From positions 1-64,000 of the forward strand of contig NZ_FXZB01000022.1 of NCBI RefSeq assembly GCF_900169065.1: 64,000 nt of DNA, in the 5' to 3' direction. The translations under genes and the position numbers were made by a program. The notes under the pieces are model-generated. The model saw only the letters and a list, made by a program, of their open reading frames with translations, ran no database searches and was not told the DNA's origin. How positions within the stretch are numbered: position 1 is the stretch's first letter; each line of letters starts with the position of its first letter. This DNA is from Brevibacterium aurantiacum (GTDB lineage: Bacteria > Actinomycetota > Actinomycetes > Actinomycetales > Brevibacteriaceae). Below, one piece after another: positions 36,259 to 43,427 of the stretch.

Positions 36259-36570
36259 ATGACTGCACAGTCCAATGCCGAAGCCCACGCCCGTGACTTT
36301 CACTGGTTCAAGGGCGACCCTGATCTCAGCGAGGAAGAGGCTCGATTGCACGATCTCATCGCCTTGCGCAATGCCACGACTGAACTCATCCGGGAGCAGC
36401 GTGATCTACTCGGCTACTACGACACTGACGAAGAACTGTTCGGGAACGAGTACACGGTCGACGAGATCGTCGACATCGTCGTCGGTGCCGGACTGCACAC
36501 GGACCGTGACGACGTCCGCGACCGTGTGCTGCGCTTCATCGGTGCCGAGACCCGTCCTTCGGATGGCTGA
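36259..36570 (+). CDS. Small accessory protein, paralogue of 39024-39263
   Basis: A 103-residue acidic protein. Its first about 40 residues (SNAEAHARDFHWFKGDP, then EARLHDLIALRNA) align closely with the 79-residue protein at 39024-39263. The C-terminal part looks like a degenerate helix-turn-helix (VDEIVDIVVGAGLHTDRDDV). An in-frame start at 36121 is rejected in favour of ATG 36259, which has GGAG upstream. It begins the rightward block of small genes that contains ardA. Function unknown; DNA binding is possible. Confidence 0.65.
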   Translation: MTAQSNAEAHARDFHWFKGDPDLSEEEARLHDLIALRNATTELIREQRDLLGYYDTDEELFGNEYTVDEIVDIVVGAGLHTDRDDVRDRVLRFIGAETRPSDG

Positions 36571-36612
36571 CCGTCCGACAACGAGTCAGCGGCCCCTGCA
36601 AGTGCAGAGTGG

Positions 36613-36629
36613 GCCCGGCATAGCCGGGC
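36613..36629 (+). terminator. Hairpin after the first small accessory gene
   Basis: Perfect 7-base arms GCCCGGC (36613-36619) and GCCGGGC (36623-36629) with a 3-base loop lie 43 bases after the stop. There is no T run; it may be a weak terminator or an RNA-stabilising hairpin. The remaining bases up to 36833 hold nothing I recognise. Confidence 0.4.
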
Positions 36630-36833
36630 TAATGATTGAGATTTGTGTGCTCATTTGCGAGCAGATACAAACAGTCAAAGATGATGAGCGATGGATCAGT
36701 TGATCGTGGTCGCGTCATCGTCCATCGTCCTCGGAACCCACGAGAACCCTTGGTGTGCCAACCGCGCGGAGCGCGGCCCGGGGCCTTCCACAGAGAGCAG
36801 AATTCCTTTGCTCACGTCTAAGGAGAACATGCC

Positions 36834-37502
36834 ATGCCGTGGACCACGATCCGAGAGCACGCAGTGCTAAGCCTCCCCGATCTCGATCTGGTGGGGGACA
36901 TCAAGTACGACCGTCGACAGCACGCACTGATGCTGGTCGATCCCACTACCGGGGAAGAAGAGGTACTCACTCTGAGTCTTCTTGCTTCCGGCTTCGTCGC
37001 TGACCCGGGCCAGGTGTTCGTCAAGGAATGGAGCGAGCATACCGGCCTTGCGGCCGCGCTGGTTGCCGTACAAATTTGTCACCGCATTGAGACGGTGAAC
37101 ATCGGCCCGAACGGCGTCACAGCTTACCGGCTGCAAGTAGTCGACGAGGTCACTGGCAACGACGCCTCGGAGGCACCGAGGCCACGGCATGACACTGCGT
37201 TCGACGAACAAGTCGTTGCAGCAGCGATGAGGCTCGCATTGGTCGACAGCTCCGTTGTGGGTGAACGAACCGACGAGGAGTCAGTTGTGAACGAACCTGT
37301 CCCCCACGGGAACGACGATGATTTTCCAGACCTGCCGCCGAAGTTGGGGAAGTGGACATTGGAAACATGCTCTCAATGTCAGCCAGTCCAGTTTTGCAAA
37401 AGCGAGCTACTGTTCAACCCCGACGTCGGCCTCAACCGGGTGTACTACTGCCTAGATCATGGACTCGTGTCGATCGACAAGGTCCTGGACCAGCTCCGTT
37501 GA
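36834..37502 (+). CDS. Hypothetical protein with C-terminal CxxC...CLDHG zinc-ribbon
   Basis: A 222-residue protein. The first about 110 residues are a compact mixed-structure domain and the middle is acidic. The last about 45 residues carry CSQCQPVQFC and then YYCLDHGLVSIDKVL. This tail follows the same spacing idea as the CPTHG proteins next to the resolvases and the 60-residue protein at 38839. AGGAG at 36820-36825 supports ATG 36834. Function unknown; it belongs to the same small-gene block as ardA. Confidence 0.6.
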   Translation: MPWTTIREHAVLSLPDLDLVGDIKYDRRQHALMLVDPTTGEEEVLTLSLLASGFVADPGQVFVKEWSEHTGLAAALVAVQICHRIETVNIGPNGVTAYRLQVVDEVTGNDASEAPRPRHDTAFDEQVVAAAMRLALVDSSVVGERTDEESVVNEPVPHGNDDDFPDLPPKLGKWTLETCSQCQPVQFCKSELLFNPDVGLNRVYYCLDHGLVSIDKVLDQLR

Positions 37503-37527
37503 TGGTTCTGCTCCCAATTCGGTGGGT

Positions 37528-37546
37528 GGCCCGCCGAGGGCGGGCC
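37528..37546 (+). terminator. Strong GC hairpin after the 222-residue gene
   Basis: Perfect 8-base arms GGCCCGCC (37528-37535) and GGCGGGCC (37539-37546) with a 3-base loop lie shortly after the stop at 37502. There is no T run, as is common for actinobacterial hairpin terminators. Confidence 0.5.
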
Positions 37547-37602
37547 CGGGAGGTGGGGTGAGACGGGGACACCCGTAGTTCACAAGTCAAGGAGGAGCGA
37601 CG

Positions 37603-37911
37603 ATGGACACCAACAACCAGTCCGAGACCATAGGAGCCAGGCGGACGCGAGAGATCCTGAAACTGAAAAGAATCGTGGATATGCTCGCCCGCGACTACCG
37701 TGACCCGCTCAATGACCTCGAAGTCGTGAGGCTCGCCGAGATCCAGCTCGAAACTATCCGGATCGCAATCGTCGACCAGGCCAGCAAGGTGCATGAATAT
37801 CCCTGGCCGAGAATCGCCCGCACACTCGGAATCACCGAGCATGAGGCGAGGAGGACCTACGGCCCATACAGGCCGATCCGCGATATCCCGTCGATTCTCC
37901 GCGAGCTGTGA
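37603..37911 (+). CDS. Small HTH-like accessory protein
   Basis: A 102-residue, mostly helical protein. The end WPRIARTLGITEHEARRTYGP is a helix-turn-helix and corresponds to WATIADALSISPAAARRCY at the end of the 79-residue protein at 39024. The GGAGGAG ribosome site precedes ATG. It ends just before the palindrome array 37959-38180, so it is a candidate for the protein that binds those sites; this is inference from position and motif. Confidence 0.6.
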   Translation: MDTNNQSETIGARRTREILKLKRIVDMLARDYRDPLNDLEVVRLAEIQLETIRIAIVDQASKVHEYPWPRIARTLGITEHEARRTYGPYRPIRDIPSILREL

Positions 37912-37958
37912 GAGACACCTCGTGGTGCTAACTGGCCCCATACCGTCAGCCTTCCCGC

Positions 37959-38180
37959 GGTCACAAGTGGCCAATTCCCGGACAGAATCTGGTCACAGCC
38001 GGCCCATTTGTGACCAGATTCTGACCGGCTCACGAACGGTCGGTCTTCTATGGTCACGAGTGACCATTTTCTGACCAGATCGGGGCCACATTGTGACCAC
38101 TTCAAGATTAAGGGGAAGCCTTCGGTCACTCGTGACCATTTCTTGGCCAGGAAGTGGTAACAGACTGGCCACCCGTGGCC
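37959..38180. repeat. Array of GGTCAC-N2-GTGACC-type palindromes
   Basis: Perfect or near-perfect palindromes lie at 37959-37972, 38052-38065 (GGTCACGAGTGACC), 38124-38137 (GGTCACTCGTGACC) and 38167-38180 (GGCCACCCGTGGCC). There is a weaker one at 37991-38004 and half sites GTGACC at 38010 and 38093. Several are followed by a conserved ATTTTCTGACCAGAT-like tail. The 37912-38302 gap has no credible gene. Iterons of a replication origin, an oriT-type region or operators for ardA are possible. Confidence 0.7.
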
Positions 38181-38302
38181 CAGCCGCTGGAAGCGGCTCG
38201 GAATCTCTGATGAGAACGGTGAGGCGCAGCGTAATGCGCCAATTCGTAGAGCATGGCTGCCTGCTGTGCCCACCGCTCTCCTTCACGAGAGGAGAACCAG
38301 CC

Positions 38303-38839
38303 ATGACTGAGCCCGCAATGAAGATATGGGTAGGATGCCTTGCCTGCCACAACGACGGCCGACTCGTCGGTGAATGGTTCAACGCAGTCGACGGCGACGA
38401 AGTCACTCTTGCAGACGTCCATGGCGGCACCGGCTGGGTTCGCCAGGGCTGCGAGGAGCTTTGGGTGTTCGACCACGAGCACCTTCCTGTCACCGGCGAG
38501 ATGAACCCACACGAGGCCGCCGAGTGGGGACGGGTCCTGTCTGAGGTGCCCGACCATCAGCGGGCAGCACTGTGCGCATGGGTCCGCAGCGGCGACTATG
38601 TAGCTGAGGGGACCGGCGACCTGCCGTCCATCTCTGATTTCGAAGAACGCTACGCCGGTGCCTGGGATGACTTCAACGAGTATGCACACCAGCTCGCCGA
38701 GGACATCGGCCTGTTAGCTGACGTGCCCGCGGAGATTGCCCGTTACTTCGACTGGAAGTCGTGGACCCGTGACCTCGCACTCGACCACACGACCGAAACG
38801 GGCGCCGAGGGCGGCATCCATGTTTTCCGGAGCCTCTGA
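38303..38839 (+). CDS. ardA: Antirestriction protein ArdA
   Basis: A 178-residue highly acidic protein that matches ArdA along its length: KIWVGCLACHNDGRLVGEW, the FDHEHLPVTGEMNPHEAAEW block, SISDFEERYAGAWDDFNEYA and the EIARYFDWKSWTRDLA end. ArdA dimers mimic B-form DNA and block type I restriction enzymes, protecting an incoming element before its DNA is modified. The long upstream frame from 38093 is rejected; ATG 38303 has GAGAGGAG. It is coupled to the next small gene (TGATG). Confidence 0.93.
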   Translation: MTEPAMKIWVGCLACHNDGRLVGEWFNAVDGDEVTLADVHGGTGWVRQGCEELWVFDHEHLPVTGEMNPHEAAEWGRVLSEVPDHQRAALCAWVRSGDYVAEGTGDLPSISDFEERYAGAWDDFNEYAHQLAEDIGLLADVPAEIARYFDWKSWTRDLALDHTTETGAEGGIHVFRSL

Positions 38840-39021
38840 TGTCGGACACCGACCTCAAGCTCTGCTTCTGCTTCGATTGCTCGCCGCCTGAGTTCACCGA
38901 CCGCGCTTACGTCGCCGTACCTAGCCGAGGTCTCTGGCGCGTCCACACCTGCCCCATCCACGGCCCTGTCTCGGTGGCGGAGGTCGCCGTCAAGTCGGCC
39001 GGTACCTTCGAGGTGGAGTAA
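38839..39021 (+). CDS. Small CPIHG zinc-ribbon protein after ardA
   Basis: A 60-residue protein with LCFCFDC near the N-terminus and HTCPIHGPVSV later, the same cysteine/histidine plan as the CPTHG proteins. Its ATG overlaps the ardA stop (TGATG). It probably binds zinc. Its coupling to ardA suggests a role in establishment or antirestriction, but nothing in the sequence proves it. Confidence 0.65.
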   Translation: MSDTDLKLCFCFDCSPPEFTDRAYVAVPSRGLWRVHTCPIHGPVSVAEVAVKSAGTFEVE

Positions 39022-39023
39022 GG

Positions 39024-39263
39024 ATGTCCGCTGAAAGCAATGCCCGCGTCCACATACATGCATTCCGGTGGTGGGTGGGCAATCCGGAGATGACACGTGC
39101 CGAAGCTGAATTGCGGGACCTCGCCGCTCTGCGTGACGCCGTGGAATACGAGATCGGAATCCATGCTCATGAGGTCGCCACATACGAGGGCATTTCCTGG
39201 GCCACTATTGCCGACGCGCTCAGCATCAGTCCCGCTGCCGCCCGCCGCTGCTATGCGCGCTGA
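39024..39263 (+). CDS. Small HTH-like protein, paralogue of 36259-36570
   Basis: A 79-residue protein. The N-terminal half (SNARVHIHAFRWWVGNPEM, then AELRDLAALRDA) aligns with the 103-residue protein at 36259. The end WATIADALSISPAAARRCYAR is a helix-turn-helix related to that of 37603-37911. Two related genes bracket the ardA block. Its 3' end overlaps the convergent regulator gene at 39251. DNA binding is likely, function unknown. Confidence 0.65.
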   Translation: MSAESNARVHIHAFRWWVGNPEMTRAEAELRDLAALRDAVEYEIGIHAHEVATYEGISWATIADALSISPAAARRCYAR

Positions 39264-39496
39264 GCCGTGTTCGGATCGTCGACGCCGAGCGTGAGCAAGG
39301 CGACGCCGTCGACGCGGAGCGCATCGGCAAGCGCATCGATCGAGTCCAAGGTGAGGTTGCGCTCGCCTCGCTCAATGCCTGCCAGATAGCGCGGCGTCAC
39401 ATCGAGGTATTCGGCCAGCTTCTCCTGAGTGAGCCCTCTCGACACGCGCAGGGCGCGGAGGTTCCGGCCCAGGCGGTGTTTGAGGGATTCCTTCAC
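39251..39496 (-). CDS. XRE-family transcriptional regulator
   Basis: An 81-residue Cro/C1-type helix-turn-helix protein. The full motif is visible: LGRNLRALRVSRGLTQEKLA, then YLDVTPRYLAGIERGERNLT and a closing helix. Such single-domain regulators usually repress their own and neighbouring promoters. It diverges from the lipoprotein gene at 39606, so the about 110 bases between them probably hold its operator. Its stop region overlaps the convergent small gene. Confidence 0.85.
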   Translation of the reverse strand: MKESLKHRLGRNLRALRVSRGLTQEKLAEYLDVTPRYLAGIERGERNLTLDSIDALADALRVDGVALLTLGVDDPNTAQRA

Positions 39497-39605
39497 CCTT
39501 CAAGCCTCAAAGAAGGAAGCGAAGAGTACCAGGTACTCATAACTTCCACTAGGATCAGTAGCGAGTCCAGGACAAGCACACAGAGAGGAATGCGCCTACC
39601 CGCGC

Positions 39606-40559
39606 ATGCGAATGATGATGAGAACACTGCACCGACCAGCGGCAACGCTCGCCGTGGCGATCCTCGGTTTCTCCCTTGCGGGATGCTCGTCCGACCCGGC
39701 AGAGACGCCGACTGACGGGACCGGCGACGAGAGCGCTGCCAACATCTACGAGTTCGAGACCAACGGCGTTGAGCCGTCGAGTGAAGTGACGGTCCGTGTT
39801 CCTGACGACCTCCGCGAGGTTATGGGAGCGGACGCCGGCGACATGGTAATTGACCAGATCGTCGTGACGGCACATGAACTTGAAGGTGCTCAGTACTGCG
39901 CCGCCGACCTCTCCATGAGCTACCTCGGGAACCAGCCACTAGACATGATTGCGGCAAACGAGACTCCTACCGACCGCGAGAGCGCGGTGCAGACCTTCAT
40001 CGACAGAATTCCGGACAGCGGAGTTGATGACGAAGCATCCGTTGTCGAATGGCTTGACAGTGCAATCGAGGGCCGCATTGCGAAGGGTTACAGCGAGAGC
40101 GACATCGCCGATTCTTTTGAGGAGTTGTTCGGCACGCCTGTCGATCTGGAGAGCGATACATATCTCAGTCCATATCAGGACGGCGACACCGGCCAGGACG
40201 TCTTCGACCGCTACGTCGGCAGCGCATCCGACGAGCAGGCTCCGGGAACCACCATCGTTGCGGAGAGCCTCGGACTCAATGACGCCCATCCGCAGACCGA
40301 CCTCGACGAGTCCGCGCCCGAAACAGGCACCTATGTCAGCGAGGACTACACGACTATCACCGTAGTAGGCGACTGCGCTGCATCCGCGACCGACCCGGAC
40401 AACGCAATCGAGATCGAGCTTCCTTCGGTTGACGCCGATGGGAGAAGCGACACCACTGCGACGGTGCAGCTATCGACGATGACCGACGGCACCATTGGCG
40501 TCGCAGGCGAGGTCAAGAATTACATGCGGGACGCGAACGACGACTGGATCGACAGCTGA
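39606..40559 (+). CDS. Predicted lipoprotein, element-encoded
   Basis: A 317-residue exported protein. A basic N-terminus, a hydrophobic stretch (TLAVAILGFSLAGCSSDP) and a lipobox LAGC predict lipidation at the Cys (about residue 27), leaving an acidic surface domain of about 290 residues without recognised motifs. Mobilizable and conjugative elements often encode surface lipoproteins for exclusion or contact, but this is not shown here. It ends before a classic terminator at 40594. Start codons ATG cluster at 39606-39618; the first is used. Confidence 0.8.
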   Translation: MRMMMRTLHRPAATLAVAILGFSLAGCSSDPAETPTDGTGDESAANIYEFETNGVEPSSEVTVRVPDDLREVMGADAGDMVIDQIVVTAHELEGAQYCAADLSMSYLGNQPLDMIAANETPTDRESAVQTFIDRIPDSGVDDEASVVEWLDSAIEGRIAKGYSESDIADSFEELFGTPVDLESDTYLSPYQDGDTGQDVFDRYVGSASDEQAPGTTIVAESLGLNDAHPQTDLDESAPETGTYVSEDYTTITVVGDCAASATDPDNAIEIELPSVDADGRSDTTATVQLSTMTDGTIGVAGEVKNYMRDANDDWIDS

Positions 40560-40593
40560 GGAATACCAGGACGATATTTCAACCACGACACTG

Positions 40594-40630
40594 AATGCCC
40601 CGGGCGGCTATTGCCCGGGGCATTCTTTTT
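40594..40630. terminator. Intrinsic terminator after the lipoprotein gene
   Basis: Perfect 12-base arms AATGCCCCGGGC (40594-40605) and GCCCGGGGCATT (40613-40624), a 7-base loop and then a CTTTTTCT run. It lies between the convergent lipoprotein gene and mobilization operon and can end the rightward transcript; on the other strand the hairpin follows the mobilization operon. Confidence 0.9.
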
Positions 40631-40640
40631 CTCGTGTGGC

Positions 40641-41585
40641 TCACCACCCGCGATAGTTCTCGTAGAGCTTCTTTCCGCACCACCACACAGACAAGCCGAA
40701 CAGCCCGCATCCAGTGAGGGTGCCGACGGCGATCAGCACTTTGGCCCACCAAGTAGTCGCGGTCGCGAATGAGTCCCACGCCCACGAAAAGAGTGGACCA
40801 AGACCGAGCATCTGCGTGATACCACCGACGAGACCACCGAGGATGATGAAGACCGCTGCGAAGGGCAGCAGCGCCAGGCACACCCGGCCCACCGTGGTCC
40901 AGGTCATTGCGGTCGCGAGCCTGTCGATACGACGCTCCGCGGCGTCCGCCGCCCGCTCCAACTTTTCTGCCCGGGACGTCACCTCGTCGAGCTTCTCGGT
41001 GCTGATGTTCGCGACACGATGCTCGAACCCCTCGACCACCTGCTCCACGCCGCGCACAGGAGCCTCAACGGCATGAGCGAGCCTCGCGTCGAGCACCTTC
41101 ACCGCATGCTTGGTCAGTTTGTCGGTATCGATGGTTACCTGCCCGCGCTTGCGTACTGCTTCGGCCAGGTCAGCCGAAGCCGAGGTCGTCGTCTCCAGCT
41201 CCGTGCGGACTATCTTCAGTACCGACAGTGCTTCCAGGTCCGACCTCTTCATCGACGATCCGTTGCGCAGCTTCACGAGTGCGCTCTCGCTGAGCTGCTG
41301 AGCGACTGCGGCGAGAGTGCTTTCGATCTCGCTCAGCCTGGTCTTCGTCTCTTCGTCGAGCGATACCGTCGAGGGCTGCTCGGGCTGCTGCGAGGTCGAC
41401 AACTGATCCAGGCGCTTCGTCTGCTCCTCGTCCATCAGCTTGATATACGCGTTCAGGTCCGCGACGGTATTCGTCAGCTTCTCGATCTGCGCCCTGTCGG
41501 CGTCGTGCTCGGAGGTCAAGGCCTCCAGCATCCGAGTAACGCGATGCAGCTCGTTCTCCTGTTCCATCTTGTCCAGTGCTCCCAT
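40641..41585 (-). CDS. MobB-like coiled-coil membrane protein nested in the relaxase gene
   Basis: A 314-residue protein. The first about 210 residues are charged and helical (for example KMEQENELHRVTRMLEAL), predicted coiled coil. Two hydrophobic segments follow at about 225-255 and 275-300. ATG 41585 has AAGGA upstream; codons before it are relaxase sequence read in another frame. It overlaps the relaxase 3' part by 416 bases. Plasmid RSF1010 likewise encodes the membrane protein MobB inside mobA. A role in docking the relaxosome at the membrane is inferred. Confidence 0.75.
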   Translation of the reverse strand: MGALDKMEQENELHRVTRMLEALTSEHDADRAQIEKLTNTVADLNAYIKLMDEEQTKRLDQLSTSQQPEQPSTVSLDEETKTRLSEIESTLAAVAQQLSESALVKLRNGSSMKRSDLEALSVLKIVRTELETTTSASADLAEAVRKRGQVTIDTDKLTKHAVKVLDARLAHAVEAPVRGVEQVVEGFEHRVANISTEKLDEVTSRAEKLERAADAAERRIDRLATAMTWTTVGRVCLALLPFAAVFIILGGLVGGITQMLGLGPLFSWAWDSFATATTWWAKVLIAVGTLTGCGLFGLSVWWCGKKLYENYRGW

Positions 41586-42414
41586 GCTTTTTTCCTTTCT
41601 GTGCGTGGTAGTCGAAGATCTGCTGCGCCCCCTCCGCAGTGAATTCGGGGGTGAGCCCGGAGGCCTTCTTGCGGCCGAGCTTCCCGTTGTCGTCGCGGCG
41701 CATCTTGTAGCTCCACCCGTCGCGGTTCGTGACCGCGAGAGCGACGCCGTGCTCGGCGAGCACCTGCTCGAAGGCATCCTGGTTGGCCGAACGAGAGTCG
41801 ATGAGCGCGCCGAGCACTTTGTCGCCGAGCACCTGCTCGAACCCACCAGGTTTGAACGCCTCCCGGCGCAACTCCCAGTCCGGCTTCGGCTCCTCAGGAT
41901 CAGGCAGCACCTGCAAACCCTCGTCCAGCATCAGTTCATCGTTGAGCTGGCGCAGACCGTGCTTCCACGCCGTGTACCGCTGAAGACTCCCGCCGGTCAG
42001 ATCGTCGTGGTTGGTGACGAGGACGTGTGCATGCCCGTGCTTACCAGCCGAGTCGGCGTGGACGACCACCATGAAATCGGCGGAGTGCATCCTCTCGGCG
42101 AGTTCAACGGCCACATCCCGGATTCGATCGAGGTCCTCCTGTTTCGTAACGTCGAACTCGTCAGGGCTGAACGCGAGGACGTAGGACTGAAGCTGGTTCT
42201 TGCGGCCATGCGCACTCGCGAGAGCTTGAGCGCGCTCGACGAACGCCAGCGGCGTCGCCGTGTTGTCGCCCGCGACACGGATAGCGAACGACCCCGCCCG
42301 AGTCCGAGGTTCTCCCGAGAGCAGCTTCACGCGTCCCTTGTACCCATGGCCGTACAGCACGTAGGCGGCCGATCCTGCAGCATCCCGCGACGGGCGAACA
42401 TTGATGGTGCTCAT
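41170..42414 (-). CDS. Relaxase (MobA/VirD2 superfamily)
   Basis: A 414-residue mobilization nuclease. The N-terminal about 190 residues hold the catalytic domain with candidate Tyr residues in AYVLYGHGYKGR (near residue 20) and the metal-binding His triad in HADSAGKHGHAHV. The rest is charged and probably helical, shared in part with the nested gene at 40641. It should nick oriT and pilot one strand into a recipient using a helper conjugation channel, since no type IV secretion genes are present. ATGA overlap with mobC. Confidence 0.88.
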   Translation of the reverse strand: MSTINVRPSRDAAGSAAYVLYGHGYKGRVKLLSGEPRTRAGSFAIRVAGDNTATPLAFVERAQALASAHGRKNQLQSYVLAFSPDEFDVTKQEDLDRIRDVAVELAERMHSADFMVVVHADSAGKHGHAHVLVTNHDDLTGGSLQRYTAWKHGLRQLNDELMLDEGLQVLPDPEEPKPDWELRREAFKPGGFEQVLGDKVLGALIDSRSANQDAFEQVLAEHGVALAVTNRDGWSYKMRRDDNGKLGRKKASGLTPEFTAEGAQQIFDYHAQKGKKHGSTGQDGTGERAASRYSDAGGLDLRARRRQGADREADEYRRGPERVYQADGRGADEAPGSVVDLAAARAALDGIARRRDEDQAERDRKHSRRSRSAAQRERTREAAQRIVDEEVGPGSTVGTEDSPHGAGDDDLGFG

Positions 42415-43100
42415 GACGCCGTCCGATCCCCAAGTGCGGCCCGCACCTCGTCGACAGCATCGCGCAAGGCGACCACGAGGTCAGCGTCGAGCACCGTTGC
42501 CTTGCCGGAGTTGATCGCGCGCATGCACTGGTTGAGGTTCGAGCCGACCCGGCGAAGCTCGGTCACCGCACGTCCGAGTTCGGGGGCAATGGTCGGCACC
42601 GCCCCCGACGTGAGCGCTGCCCGTTCGATCTTCTCGATGTTCGAGGAGCGGGCGTCGAGGGCGTCGAGGATGACGGCCCGTGCCCACGAGCTCGGCCGCA
42701 CACCGAGGACACGAGCCCGCCGGAGAACCGCTTCGCGATCCTCCGCGGACAGGCGAACGTCGAGCTTCGCCCGACGGTTCCGACGCGGTGCGTCGGCAGG
42801 CCCTGCCGCTTCCGTATCCCCACGACCGGTGTTCACCTGGGAGTCGTGGGGATGCTCCAGCGTCAGTGCCTGGTCTTCCGTCCACCCTTCCGAACGAACT
42901 CGACCAGCGTTGCTTCGGGTGTCGAGTTCGTCCTCCAGGGCGTACGGAAGACTGCCAGCAGGGTTCTTGTCCGACATCTCGCTGACGCTCATGTCGCCCA
43001 AGAACCGCTGGCCTCCGTCCTCGGTCGCTGCGCTCCCTGCGGGCGGAGGGGCACCGGGGCCGCTACGCGTGCCCCGGGGCGTCGACGTCACACGCTTCAC
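42411..43100 (-). CDS. mobC: Relaxosome accessory protein MobC
   Basis: A 229-residue protein. After a Gly/Pro/Ser-rich N-terminal about 100 residues comes a ribbon-helix-helix (LDVRLSAEDREAVLRRARVL, then SSWARAVILDAL) and the BacMobC signature ELRRVGSNLNQCMRAINSG. MobC proteins bind oriT and help the relaxase melt it. GTG 43100 overlaps the previous stop (GTGA); internal ATG 42995 is an alternative start that would shorten the low-complexity N-terminus. Confidence 0.87.
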   Translation of the reverse strand: MKRVTSTPRGTRSGPGAPPPAGSAATEDGGQRFLGDMSVSEMSDKNPAGSLPYALEDELDTRSNAGRVRSEGWTEDQALTLEHPHDSQVNTGRGDTEAAGPADAPRRNRRAKLDVRLSAEDREAVLRRARVLGVRPSSWARAVILDALDARSSNIEKIERAALTSGAVPTIAPELGRAVTELRRVGSNLNQCMRAINSGKATVLDADLVVALRDAVDEVRAALGDRTAS

Positions 43101-43411
43101 GGTGCCGCCTCCTCCGACACCTGCTCGGCGACCTGCGACACAGGCTCATCAAGCACATCGGGCGACGGCGAGGATGCCTTCCTCGCCCGGCTGGACCGCT
43201 TCGCCTTCTCAGAAGCGAGAGCATCCGTCGCCTCGCGGGCGAGGATGTTGTAGAGGTCGGGCTTCTGCTCGCGCAGCAGTTCGACGACCCTCGCGTCGAT
43301 GCGGCGCTGCTCGGCGACAGCGGCGCGCTTGAGCTTCGCGATGCGCTCGGCCGCGCGGCGGCGCTCCTGCTCGATCAGTTCGTCGAGGTTACTCGTGGCC
43401 GTGGTGCTCAT
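43097..43411 (-). CDS. Small coiled-coil protein in the mobilization operon
   Basis: A 104-residue protein. Residues about 8-55 form a strongly charged helix (ELIEQERRRAAERIAKLKRA) typical of a coiled coil, followed by a Ser/Pro/Glu-rich tail. It sits between the polymerase and mobC, 16 bases after the first and overlapping the second. A relaxosome or polymerase accessory role is suggested by position alone. Confidence 0.65.
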   Translation of the reverse strand: MSTTATSNLDELIEQERRRAAERIAKLKRAAVAEQRRIDARVVELLREQKPDLYNILAREATDALASEKAKRSSRARKASSPSPDVLDEPVSQVAEQVSEEAAP

Positions 43412-43427
43412 GGTCTATCTCCTTCGG

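Noticed and set aside
37959..38180. CRISPR array
   Set aside because: Repeats are short palindromes with irregular spacing and no uniform spacers, and there are no cas genes.
38093..38302. A 70-codon N-terminal extension of ArdA
   Set aside because: It runs through the palindrome array, and the ArdA family start with a strong ribosome site is at 38303.
41440..43332. A 630-codon plus-strand frame opposite the mobilization genes
   Set aside because: Antisense shadow; relaxase and MobC motifs are on the minus strand.
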